This document shows, piece after piece, positions 26,947 through 34,407 of a stretch of DNA of 34,611 nt. The notes below the pieces were generated by a model. The model saw nothing but the letters and a program-made list of their open reading frames with translations, was not told the origin of the DNA and searched no databases. Positions within the stretch are counted from its first letter, which is position 1. Each line of letters opens with the position of its first letter. The stretch is from an uncultured Eubacteriales bacterium (GTDB lineage Bacteria; Bacillota; Clostridia; Christensenellales; Aristaeellaceae): the NCBI GenBank assembly GCA_900320085.1, contig ONRC01000052.1, positions 1-34,611 of the forward strand, read 5' to 3'. A program made the position numbers and the translations under genes.

Positions 26947-28839
26947 TTGATCTGTGACCATTGCGGCAATTTTATCCCGGATGGATCGGCGGTATGTCCG
27001 CAGTGTGGCAAAGCGCTGAGCAGACGCCCGCGGGAAAGCGGCGCGGCCGCGCGGCGGCAGGGCAGGCCCGACCGGCAGCGGGAAGGCAGGCTGGGCAGCT
27101 ATATGCCCACCGTGGACAATCCGCCGCTCACGCCGAACGAATCCTACGCCCCGCCGCGGCGGACAGGCAGCGAAGGACTGCGCCCCGTTTCCATGAATAC
27201 CGGGATGCAGCCGCGTCAGATTGTGCCCCGGCCGACAGGGCGGCCCCTCAAGCGCCATCCGCACCGCCTGATGATCAACTGGGCGCTGCTATGGACTGTG
27301 CTGGCCGTGGTGGTGATGGTTGCGGTTATCGGCGCTTACGCCTTTCTGCGCTTTACCGATGCGGGCCAGCTCATCATGGCGCGCATGGGCCGCGACGCCA
27401 ACGCCAACGCCATGTGGAAGTATGGCCAGGAGTTGTTGGATCAGGGCTATCTGGACCGCTCGGTTGCCGCGTTTGAGAAAGCGTATGAACTGGAGCCTGA
27501 GCGCGAGGATATTTACGACCGTCTGCTCCAGCTGGCCGACGCCTATGAAGCCGCGGGCAGGCTGGGCGACGCGGAGGCGGTGTACGTGAAAATATACACC
27601 GACATCGCGGAGGACGACCCGGAGGTGTACCGCCAGGTCATGCGCCTGATGGAAGGTCAGGGCCGCCAGATGGAGCTGGCCGCGCTGCTCAAGTTAGCGT
27701 ATGAAAAAACGGGCGACAGCTATTTCCGCCGGGAACGCGACCAGCTGCTTCCCTCTATGCCCACGGCCAGCAAGGAAGCCGGCCCGATCAAATACGAGCA
27801 GGACATTCAGCTGCTGTCCGCCGAGGATTATGATATTTACTACATCCTCAGCGACGAAGGCGAGCTGCCGGAGGATGGCACGCTCTATACCGAACCGATC
27901 CATCTGGGCGAAGGGTCGCACGTCGTCCGCGCCGTGGCCGTATCCAGCGACCTGATCAGCGACGAAATGCGCATCCAGTATTCCATCAGCCTGCCGCGGC
28001 CCGCCGCGCCTTACGCTTCCCTGGCTCCCGGTCCCTATGAAAAGCGGCAGCGCATCTGGCTCAAGCTCATCAAGACCGAGGATCAGGAGCTGCTGGAGCA
28101 AAAGCGCCTGCTGTCAGACCAGGAAGAAGAGATCCTGAAAAAGCTGAACGACATCACGATCTATTACACCCTGGACAGCCAGACCCCCACCTCCAATTCC
28201 CCCATCTACACCGGCGATCCCTTCCTGCTGCCGCTGGGCCCCTCTACCGTGAAAGCTGTGGCGGTCAACGGCTTTGGCAAGGTGAGCAACGTGATGGAGC
28301 GCACCTACGACATCAAGAAGCCCTTCAAGCTCTATTTCAGCGACAGCGACAATTTCAGCGATTTCACCATCATGGTGACGGAAAAGGATGCTTTCATCCG
28401 CAAGTTCGGCACGCCCAACAGTGAGCGGGAAATCGAAGATGAAAACATGGAAGGCCAATGCCAGCTGCTGACCTATGCCTGGGGCGAAGCGCGCTTCTTC
28501 ATGACAGACAGGGGGTACGTGATCTACGCCTTTGAAACCAACAGTCAGAATGTCGTCGGTCCTGAAAAAACCAAGATCGGCATGAGCGAAACCGACGTGA
28601 CTTCCCTGTTCCGCGATATGGGCATGGAGCATAATCAGGATGGCAGCCGCAGTCTCTATTACGACAAACAGAACCGCAAGTACGCCATGATGTATCACCT
28701 GAGCCCAACAAACGATCGTATTGATTACAGCTACGTCCGCCAGGACAGCCTGGTGGTCACCCTCAGTTACTATCTCCAGGATCATCGGGTGATCAGAATG
28801 GGCATCCAGACATCCCTGGAGAATCAGTGGGGAACTTGA
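26947..28839 (+). CDS. Zinc-ribbon, single-pass membrane, TPR and chitobiase-like (Fn3-assoc) protein
   Basis: 630 residues starting at TTG. The N-terminus is a zinc ribbon with C3/C6 (ICDHCG) and C17/C20 (CPQC), then a basic/proline-rich linker, one membrane helix (about 109-135), a TPR-like region (about 150-255), and two chitobiase-C/Fn3-assoc-type beta units (about 296-346 and 403-455). The last 170 residues carry a GMSETDVTSLF block typical of exported small-repeat domains. Orientation: ribbon inside, the rest outside. The TTG is forced: a stop (26938-26940) precedes and the first ATG would remove the ribbon. RBS weak (GGTGA). Function unknown. Confidence 0.75.
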   Translation: MICDHCGNFIPDGSAVCPQCGKALSRRPRESGAAARRQGRPDRQREGRLGSYMPTVDNPPLTPNESYAPPRRTGSEGLRPVSMNTGMQPRQIVPRPTGRPLKRHPHRLMINWALLWTVLAVVVMVAVIGAYAFLRFTDAGQLIMARMGRDANANAMWKYGQELLDQGYLDRSVAAFEKAYELEPEREDIYDRLLQLADAYEAAGRLGDAEAVYVKIYTDIAEDDPEVYRQVMRLMEGQGRQMELAALLKLAYEKTGDSYFRRERDQLLPSMPTASKEAGPIKYEQDIQLLSAEDYDIYYILSDEGELPEDGTLYTEPIHLGEGSHVVRAVAVSSDLISDEMRIQYSISLPRPAAPYASLAPGPYEKRQRIWLKLIKTEDQELLEQKRLLSDQEEEILKKLNDITIYYTLDSQTPTSNSPIYTGDPFLLPLGPSTVKAVAVNGFGKVSNVMERTYDIKKPFKLYFSDSDNFSDFTIMVTEKDAFIRKFGTPNSEREIEDENMEGQCQLLTYAWGEARFFMTDRGYVIYAFETNSQNVVGPEKTKIGMSETDVTSLFRDMGMEHNQDGSRSLYYDKQNRKYAMMYHLSPTNDRIDYSYVRQDSLVVTLSYYLQDHRVIRMGIQTSLENQWGT

Positions 28840-28864
28840 CAGTTCCTCTCTCCCCTATCATGAG

Positions 28865-28919
28865 CCATGCGCGGACAAACAGCGTTTCATCCCTTGCGAA
28901 CGCTTCTGTCCGCGCATGG
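28865..28919. repeat. Long hairpin between the membrane zinc-ribbon gene and tRNA-Ala
   Basis: CCATGCGCGGACA (28865-28877) pairs exactly with TGTCCGCGCATGG (28907-28919); inside, AGCGTT (28881-28886) pairs with AACGCT (28899-28904). No T-run follows on either strand, so a role as terminator is uncertain although it sits 26 bases after the stop codon. It lies in a 332-base gap without a protein gene. Confidence 0.75.
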
Positions 28920-29004
28920 TCTCCTGTATTGGAATGTGGCAGGAAAAATATAGAATTTGGAATTTGTGAAAAAAAGGCTTGATTTTTTTTCCGTTTGGTG
29001 ATAA

Positions 29005-29010
29005 TATAAT
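29005..29010 (+). promoter_or_regulatory. -10-like box in front of the tRNA region
   Basis: TATAAT in an AT-rich stretch. The nearest -35-like TTGATT is at 28979-28984, at a long spacing of 20, so this is a weak candidate for the tRNA promoter. Confidence 0.4.
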
Positions 29011-29064
29011 TGAGCGTTGATTTTCCGGCCATGTCAGTACGGTTGGAAAACGCTAAATCATCGT

Positions 29065-29116
29065 GGGGCATTAGCACAGTTGGTAGAACGAACTACCACT
29101 TGTGCACTCCCGCCCC
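29065..29116 (+). other. tRNA-like hairpin (imperfect tRNA 5' half)
   Basis: Bases 29065-29090 match the first 26 bases of the tRNA-Ala at 22 positions, but no anticodon arm, T arm or 3' acceptor strand follows. Instead the segment folds back on itself: GGGGC with GCCCC (29112-29116), GCACA (29074-29078) with TGTGC (29101-29105), GGTAG (29082-29086) with CTACC (29093-29097). It is neither a working tRNA nor an ordinary terminator. Confidence 0.6.
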
Positions 29117-29171
29117 GGAGACATCGAAATCCGATGAGATGTAAAATATGGTCGGTAAAGTTACCAAATAA

Positions 29172-29247
29172 GGGGCTATAGCACAGTTGGTAGCGCGCTA
29201 CATTCGCATTGTAGAGGCCAGGGGTTCGAATCCCCTTAGCTCCACCA
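29172..29247 (+). tRNA. tRNA-Ala, anticodon CGC
   Basis: 76 bases including an encoded CCA (29245-29247). Acceptor GGGGCTA pairs with TAGCTCC, giving the G3:U70 pair that identifies alanine tRNA. Anticodon stem CTACA/TGTAG, loop TTCGCAT, anticodon CGC at 29205-29207; T arm AGGGG-TTCGAAT-CCCCT. The D stem is GCAC/GCGC with one A-C mismatch. It reads codon GCG. Confidence 0.95.
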
Positions 29248-29249
29248 CC

Positions 29250-29286
29250 AACCCTCGGAGGCAGAAAAGCTTTCGAGGGTTTTCTC
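29250..29286 (+). terminator. Terminator after tRNA-Ala
   Basis: AACCCTCG (29250-29257) pairs with CGAGGGTT (29274-29281), with the inner palindrome AAAGCTTT, followed by TTCT. It begins two bases after the CCA end. Confidence 0.7.
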
Positions 29287-29333
29287 ATGGCTTAACGAAT
29301 TTGTCTGCGATTCATGTTCTGTTCAGCAAGAAG

Positions 29334-29379
29334 CGCCCTGCTGCACACTCTCGACATGTAAAGGAAGTGCAGCAGGGCG
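29334..29379 (-). terminator. Probable terminator hairpin of the minus-strand accessory operon
   Basis: CGCCCTGCTGCAC (29334-29346) pairs exactly with GTGCAGCAGGGCG (29367-29379) around a 20-base loop; on the minus strand CTTCTTG follows. It starts 24 bases after the stop of the exported protein at 29403. Confidence 0.6.
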
Positions 29380-29402
29380 TTATCATATGATTCTTATCAT
29401 TT

Positions 29403-30941
29403 TCAGCCGTTTCCGTCCCATAGATCACTGTCTTGGATCTGCCCAAAACTGTTGCTCATGTAATCCCAGAAAAACCATAGATCTTCATGGATACCGATCA
29501 GAATATGAGATGGAATTCGTTCGCCGGGCAGTATCTGCGTGTGCGTGTTTCCTTCTGCTGTAAGCCAGGTCACTGCGGTAGTCAGATGAAGCGTGTCCTT
29601 GTAAGGAACAGCAAGCTTCACTTTCTTCATATCACTACCGAAAGCAAGATATTTCGTCATCATGTAGCCTGTCATGGGACCAATCTGAACTTTCGTCCAT
29701 TCCTGGCCCCTTTTCAGCACTTTTACTGGGGCCCCATTATAGAATTTGCCCAAGGAACGACTTCCTTTTTCAGCCTTCTCCCGCAAATGCAGACGGTCTT
29801 CAGGATTGCTGCTATTGGGTGTTGCCCAACTGCCGAGATCCAATTGTCCTTGCGCTTCCGCCGCAGTCAGCGGAATGCTGTTCCAGTCTATGGCGGTGAT
29901 GTCGCTCCATGGGTGTTCTCCATAGCAACTGTATTCACTCCACACTGGATTCCCGTCCAGAGAAATCCAGTTTTGCCCCATGAAATAGAGTTCTCCCGGG
30001 GAGGAGATCATGGAACTGACTCCCCAGATTCCGTCAGCAAATCGTTGTACAGAGGGACCTCCATAAATGGTGGGGAAATACAGATTACTTGTGAAGTTTT
30101 CGACTCCCATAGTTGTACCGGCAGGCAAGGGGCTGCTTTCAACAAATTGCCAGCCTGTATCTTCTGCAAAGCTGCCACACAGCAGCACGCGGCTTCCGTT
30201 GGGCTTATCAGCAATGAATTGCAAGGTGTCCCGGTTGATCAGTCCATCCACGTAGGCATCATCCGCAAAGAAGGTACCGGTCTTCATCCTGTCAAACAAC
30301 CGTTTCCTGACGATGTCAGAAGAATCTCCTAGATCCCTGTCCATATATCCGGTGCAGTACACGGGGCAAGTAAAGGGGCTCCAGTTCGCCAGATCCAGTT
30401 CATCCTCCGTCAGCACATCCGGAAGCGGAGGGGTGGTTTCCCGCCAGAGTATATTCTCGTTTTCATCTTCCAACAGGTAATCAGTGCTGATTTCATCATC
30501 CAACATATTCAGCAGAATTTCCTCGATGATAGGGATATCCCTTTCAGAAGGGCCCTGACCTGTATATCGAATGCCACCCAACAGCCAGCGATTATGAACA
30601 TAATAGAAATCATATGTGGTGGTCTCTTTGCCATCGGCAACCGTAAGGTACAGAAGATCCTCGGTATCCATGTGAACGGTATACCCGGAGGACAGTACTG
30701 CATCTGTATTCTCTATCAGATGCTCTCCTTTACGCACCACCAATAGTCCCTTATCTCCCTGATACAGAACCGCTGCTGCGGCGTCTCCCCACTGGGTCAC
30801 GCTTTCCGCAGACCATCCTTTGTTCACATATCGTTCATTCATGAATTGTTCGAAATCCTCCGCTTCATTTGTTGCAAGCGCGGTCGGAACAATCAGGAGC
30901 ATCCATGCGATAAAAAACGGCAACCAGATTCTTCGAACCAT
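29403..30941 (-). CDS. Exported protein with bacterial SH3-like domain
   Basis: 512 residues. MVRRIWLPFFIAWMLLIVPT followed by ALA-T is a signal peptide with cleavage near residue 23. The central 350 residues match nothing I know; near the C-terminus, LHLREKAEKGSRSLGKFYNG to YMMTKYLAF (about 384-434) is a bacterial SH3 (SH3b) pattern, commonly used to bind cell wall. No catalytic motif seen. GAGGT nine bases before ATG 30941; the frame's earlier ATG (30989) would hide the signal peptide. It follows the other exported gene by 56 bases with no promoter between, so they share a transcript. Lower GC than the core genes. Confidence 0.7.
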   Translation of the reverse strand: MVRRIWLPFFIAWMLLIVPTALATNEAEDFEQFMNERYVNKGWSAESVTQWGDAAAAVLYQGDKGLLVVRKGEHLIENTDAVLSSGYTVHMDTEDLLYLTVADGKETTTYDFYYVHNRWLLGGIRYTGQGPSERDIPIIEEILLNMLDDEISTDYLLEDENENILWRETTPPLPDVLTEDELDLANWSPFTCPVYCTGYMDRDLGDSSDIVRKRLFDRMKTGTFFADDAYVDGLINRDTLQFIADKPNGSRVLLCGSFAEDTGWQFVESSPLPAGTTMGVENFTSNLYFPTIYGGPSVQRFADGIWGVSSMISSPGELYFMGQNWISLDGNPVWSEYSCYGEHPWSDITAIDWNSIPLTAAEAQGQLDLGSWATPNSSNPEDRLHLREKAEKGSRSLGKFYNGAPVKVLKRGQEWTKVQIGPMTGYMMTKYLAFGSDMKKVKLAVPYKDTLHLTTAVTWLTAEGNTHTQILPGERIPSHILIGIHEDLWFFWDYMSNSFGQIQDSDLWDGNG

Positions 30942-30997
30942 GTTACGATTACCTCTTCTACTTATCTGTAAGGCACTGTATTCTGGCAATGAATCGT

Positions 30998-32386
30998 TTA
31001 TCCATTATCTGATTCAGCCAGCCATGCCATGCCAGACTTGTCCTCTACGATGACAGTATAACCGTAGTCTCTTCCGGAATCAAAGCGTACGCTCCATTGC
31101 CCGGATGCTGCATCATAGCTGCAGGAAATGCGATAGCTCTTCAAGGTATCTGCCGTCACAGCTTTGCCTTCAGCGATCGGCCCCGTTGCAAGAAGTGCGG
31201 ATTGCGCCAGACTTCTGACCTGTTCCTCTGTTAACGAAGTCAAATTATCAGAACGAATGAAGCCACGGATGGATTGTGTGCCAGTGTTGTATTCTACGTA
31301 AGTCCAGCTGCCCATCGTCGCCAGCCATCTCACCTCCGCATCTGCTGAGATATTCGCGATGGCAGTCATAGAAAACAGCGGATCATCTGTGATGGTACAT
31401 TGAACAGCAGTACGCGCTTTGTGGTTTCCAAAGCTCAGATCGCTGACGCTTGTTTTCTTAGGCAGCGCGTCTTCACGGATCCAGCCAATTCTCATATGGT
31501 CGCTGGTAATATCGTACTGGATCATAATCCAGCCATTTTCTTTTCCGAAAACCTGAATCCAGTCATTGGTGGAAACAGAGGCTTTTCCATTGCCGCCGCG
31601 GAGATAGTTTTCACCGGGGCCGGAATAGACAGCATACTTTTTGTTGGACGAAAACTTGATTCTTTCCGCTGTCAATGTACCTCCGGGGATCGCTGGCGGG
31701 TCGGAGAAGGTTGCTTTTGCTTCCTTATATGATTTGGGGAGGGAGCTGAACGATGTGTTCAGCCCAAAGCTTGTATACAGATTCACATCGCCGAGCTTCT
31801 TATCCGCATCCCAATCATAGAATACGATCTTCCCATTTCTGATATATGCTTCTGTTGTTGTCGCTTTGCTCCGGTCAAACCAAGATACCACCTGGAACTG
31901 GCAGTTTATCACATGAACATTGATTCCCTGCATCCAGTATTCTTCATGATTCGGATCAATGCGATAAATCAGGAAGCCCTGGTCATCCTTATACAGACTG
32001 ATATCTGTTCCCGTTCGGTCAGAAGCATTATGCCTCCGAAAAGCCACGATCCCTTTTCCCTGAGGTGCCAGGCTGTCATAGCGTGCTTTCAGTTTCCAGC
32101 CTTGATCCGCGTTTTCATCCGACTGATCGTTCGTAAAGTGGTAGACCTCATGATGTATTCCATCTTTGCTGATCAGGACAAACGTATGATCCAAATAAAC
32201 TCCCTTCGGTGATTCAGTCCAGCTAAAACGGATATAATCCTCCGCGCAGTTTTCCAATCCCTGATCTGCAAGAATCTGCACGATTCGAGGAGAGAGCCCC
32301 TGAAGGGAACCATCCTCCGCCAGCGCCGCACAAGCCATGAACAACACGGCTGTAAGAACCAACAGAAAACCACAGAACTTTCTCAT
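30998..32386 (-). CDS. Exported protein sharing its C-terminal half with the anti-sigma ectodomain
   Basis: 462 residues. Signal peptide MRKFCGFLLVLTAVLFMACA with ALA-E cleavage near residue 23. Residues 24-240 are of no known family. Residues 250-377 are two SH3-like units that closely match residues 139-263 of the anti-sigma-like protein two genes up: both contain YAVYxGPGExY, VSTNDWIxVFG, MIQYxITS and a later xWLATxxxWxY block. Start chosen by GGAGG about nine bases upstream; an earlier ATG lies inside that RBS. A TGTAAC-N17-CGTC element is 80-110 bases upstream. Cell-wall or ligand binding outside the cell is inferred. Confidence 0.7.
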   Translation of the reverse strand: MRKFCGFLLVLTAVLFMACAALAEDGSLQGLSPRIVQILADQGLENCAEDYIRFSWTESPKGVYLDHTFVLISKDGIHHEVYHFTNDQSDENADQGWKLKARYDSLAPQGKGIVAFRRHNASDRTGTDISLYKDDQGFLIYRIDPNHEEYWMQGINVHVINCQFQVVSWFDRSKATTTEAYIRNGKIVFYDWDADKKLGDVNLYTSFGLNTSFSSLPKSYKEAKATFSDPPAIPGGTLTAERIKFSSNKKYAVYSGPGENYLRGGNGKASVSTNDWIQVFGKENGWIMIQYDITSDHMRIGWIREDALPKKTSVSDLSFGNHKARTAVQCTITDDPLFSMTAIANISADAEVRWLATMGSWTYVEYNTGTQSIRGFIRSDNLTSLTEEQVRSLAQSALLATGPIAEGKAVTADTLKSYRISCSYDAASGQWSVRFDSGRDYGYTVIVEDKSGMAWLAESDNG

Positions 32387-32433
32387 GATCCGATTCCTCC
32401 ACATTTTATCATTGGTTCAGGCCTTTCACGATG

Positions 32434-32462
32434 ACAGTCAGACATCATTTTTGCCCTGTCAA
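32434..32462 (-). promoter_or_regulatory. TTGACA box upstream of the exported gene
   Basis: TTGACA (32457-32462) with a poor -10 (GACTGT, 32434-32439) at 17 bases. It may be a second, housekeeping start for the exported genes; weak. Confidence 0.3.
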
Positions 32463-32467
32463 CACAA

Positions 32468-32497
32468 TATGACGTTCCTGAGGAGGCAGGTGTTACA
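32468..32497 (-). promoter_or_regulatory. Candidate ECF-type promoter for the exported SH3-like genes
   Basis: On the minus strand TGTAAC (32492-32497), 17 bases, CGTC (32471-32474, in CGTCATA). TGTAAC/TGAAAC with CGTC/CGTA at 16-17 bases is the usual ECF sigma promoter form in Bacillota. It lies in the 126-base gap between the anti-sigma gene and the exported gene. Confidence 0.55.
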
Positions 32498-32512
32498 GTG
32501 CACGCGAAATTT

Positions 32513-33340
32513 TTATTCGGCACTTTTCAGACGAACCGCAGCTGCAGGAACAAAACCGCGTACAGGCTGGTCTCCTCCGTACCATTCCAGATATACCCAG
32601 TCATCCAATGTTGCCAGCCACTTGGCCTCCGTGCTGGCCGGAAGTATATGCAGCGGCGTTTTCTCTCCAAAGGGATCATCTGTCAGATCTGTCTCATGTG
32701 TGATAACAGCAGGAAGATAGCTAAATTCCAAAGCCGTTACAGATGCATGCGTCGGTAACGCAGCCGCATCAATATATCCGACTCGGCGCTGCGTAGATGT
32801 AATGGCGTATTGAATCATGGCGAACCCGTTTTCCACGCCGAAGACTTCAATCCAGTCATTGGTTGAAACAACTGCTTTATTATGATTTGCCCGTTCATAA
32901 CGTTCTCCCGGGCCGGTATATACAGCATATCTCATACCCTCTGGAAAACTAACCAGATGTGCTTTCAGCTCTGGTATATGGGGTGTGGGTTCTACAGTCT
33001 GCACTGCAGGCGTCGCTGTTTCCGTCTGCAGTGGTTCATTCGTGTGAGCGGACACCACAGTGCTGACAGGCGCTGTTGCTGGCGTTATGATATCCGGAGC
33101 AGGCCGGTTCACTCCCCAAACGATTAGAAGGACAGCTGCGGCAACTGCTGCTATTCCAGATACCCATTTCACGATGGAAACCTTTTGTTTCCGAATTAGG
33201 CGGAGGGCGGTATCGTGATGGTGTTTGTACAGAGCTTCCGATTTTCTCCGTTCTTCGTAAGTCAGGCTCTTCTCCAGCTGCTCCGTTTGCTCCATCGCAA
33301 CGCTGGAAAAAGCTTCTTTCAATTTATCTTCCTGCTTCAT
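32513..33340 (-). CDS. Membrane anti-sigma-like protein with SH3-like ectodomain
   Basis: 275 residues. N-terminal cytoplasmic helical segment (1-53, charged, with YEERRKSEALYKHHHDTA), one membrane helix (about 56-77), a T/P-rich stalk (81-125) and two SH3-like units outside (about 138-270). The ATG overlaps the sigma gene stop as ATGA (33337-33340), the standard position of a cognate anti-sigma factor. No zinc anti-sigma HxxxCxxC motif is visible, so the mode of sigma binding is uncertain. The ectodomain is nearly the same module as in the downstream exported protein, which suggests both bind the same ligand. Confidence 0.7.
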   Translation of the reverse strand: MKQEDKLKEAFSSVAMEQTEQLEKSLTYEERRKSEALYKHHHDTALRLIRKQKVSIVKWVSGIAAVAAAVLLIVWGVNRPAPDIITPATAPVSTVVSAHTNEPLQTETATPAVQTVEPTPHIPELKAHLVSFPEGMRYAVYTGPGERYERANHNKAVVSTNDWIEVFGVENGFAMIQYAITSTQRRVGYIDAAALPTHASVTALEFSYLPAVITHETDLTDDPFGEKTPLHILPASTEAKWLATLDDWVYLEWYGGDQPVRGFVPAAAVRLKSAE

Positions 33341-33885
33341 AATCCCGCCTCCCTTCTTTCCAGCAGCTTGATCAGATGCTTTCTTGCCCGGCTCGTCCGC
33401 ACCCTGGCTGTCGCCGGCAGGATTCCAAGCTCTTTGCTGATTTCCGCATCGCTCATCTCCCGAAAAAATCTCATCATCAAAATGTCTCGGTCGTTCTCGC
33501 TCAGCTGATAGATTGCCTCCTTGATTTCTTCCACACCGGCGGCTTCCAGCACATGATCCTCTACGCGGCTATTCGAGGGGATTAATTCCAGAAATTCATC
33601 CTCCAACACTGTCTCGCGGCTGTGCCGACGATAAAGGTTGATCGCCATGTGCCTGACAGTAATGACGGCATACGCCTTGCGTTTGTTACAATCCATATTC
33701 CTCAGGAGAGATATTTTTTTGATGAGGGCTTCAATTGCATCGCTTACTGCGTCCTCAGCAGCATAGCTGTTATTCAGAACCCTGAGCGCCTGCGCGTACA
33801 TCAAATGATGATATCGAAGATAAAGCTCCTCCATAAGGGCCCTGTCGTCATTGTTCTCAATCGTTGTCAGTATCAACGGGAGCAT
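33337..33885 (-). CDS. ECF-like RNA polymerase sigma factor
   Basis: 182 residues. Region 2 spans about 16-88 (LYLRYHHLMYAQALRVLNN, AEDAVSDAIEALI, then ITVRHMAINLYRR), region 4 about 118-176 (QLSENDRDILMMRFFREMSDAEI, ELGILPATARVRTSRARKHL). No region 1.1 or 3, hence ECF-like. AGGAGGT at 33894-33900 is eight bases before the ATG. Its first 13 bases overlap the end of the BlaI gene, and the anti-sigma-like gene follows by ATGA, so the three are one translationally linked unit. Target promoters unknown apart from the candidate at 32468-32497. Confidence 0.85.
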   Translation of the reverse strand: MLPLILTTIENNDDRALMEELYLRYHHLMYAQALRVLNNSYAAEDAVSDAIEALIKKISLLRNMDCNKRKAYAVITVRHMAINLYRRHSRETVLEDEFLELIPSNSRVEDHVLEAAGVEEIKEAIYQLSENDRDILMMRFFREMSDAEISKELGILPATARVRTSRARKHLIKLLERREAGL

Positions 33886-34259
33886 TTGTTTTTACCTCCT
33901 GCATTATGCAGGGCATTCAGGATTTCCTGCAGATCCTCTGCAGAAAGGTGACCGTTGTCTACCAGTTGATTGACCAGCAAAGAAGCCTTCCCCCTGAATA
34001 CATGGTTCAGAAGCTTATGGGTTTCCTCCGCGGATGCTTCCTCTCGGGTAATCAGCGGAGTATACTTCTTCGCCCGTCCGGAATCATCCATGCTGACAGC
34101 GCCTTTATCGGTCATTCGCTTTAGCAAAGTAATGACTGTCTGGCGTGTCCAGCCTGTAGCCGGTTCCAGCGTTGCCGTTATTTCACCCATAGTCTGTGGG
34201 GCATGATCCCATAAGCATTCCATGATCTTCCATTCTGCTTCCGTTACCTGTACAGCCAC
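33873..34259 (-). CDS. BlaI/MecI/CopY-family repressor
   Basis: 128 residues, starting at GTG (34257-34259) with GAGGTGAT eight bases upstream. VTEAEWKIMECLWDHAPQTMGEI and WTRQTVITLLKRMTDKG are the winged-helix half; the dimerisation half ends with LSAEDLQEILNAL. Usually a BlaR1/MecR1 M56 protease gene follows; here a sigma factor follows and no M56 gene is seen. The site that BlaR1 cleaves in Staphylococcus BlaI (N-F) aligns by eye with N-Q in LLVNQLVDNG. It probably controls its own operon through the dyad at 34291-34305. Confidence 0.85.
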   Translation of the reverse strand: MAVQVTEAEWKIMECLWDHAPQTMGEITATLEPATGWTRQTVITLLKRMTDKGAVSMDDSGRAKKYTPLITREEASAEETHKLLNHVFRGKASLLVNQLVDNGHLSAEDLQEILNALHNAGGKNKCSR

Positions 34260-34290
34260 CTGTCATCACCTCTGATACGGAGTCGACGCA

Positions 34291-34332
34291 TGTCTACATA
34301 AGACAGTATCACGCCTTCCCAATATGTGTCAA
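34291..34332 (-). promoter_or_regulatory. Promoter and candidate BlaI operator of the accessory operon
   Basis: TTGACA (34327-34332), 18 bases, TACTGT (34303-34308). A dyad TGTCT-N5-AGACA (34291-34305) overlaps the -10 box, a usual place for a repressor of this family; the dyad is not the textbook BlaI TACA/TGTA type, so binding is inferred. Confidence 0.6.
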
Positions 34333-34366
34333 GAGGAAAACAGCGGTCAAAATTGATTCCATTAAA

Positions 34367-34398
34367 AGCCCTCACCGGTTTGGGTTCCGGCGAGGGCT
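34367..34398 (-). terminator. Rho-independent terminator of the TnpV gene
   Basis: On the minus strand AGCCCTCGCCGG pairs with CCGGTGAGGGCT, then TTTTAAT. It starts nine bases after the stop at 34408. Confidence 0.8.
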
Positions 34399-34407
34399 GT
34401 GTTCATT

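Noticed and set aside
29065..29140. A second complete tRNA upstream of tRNA-Ala
   Set aside because: Only the 5' half resembles a tRNA; no anticodon arm, T loop or acceptor 3' strand can be formed.
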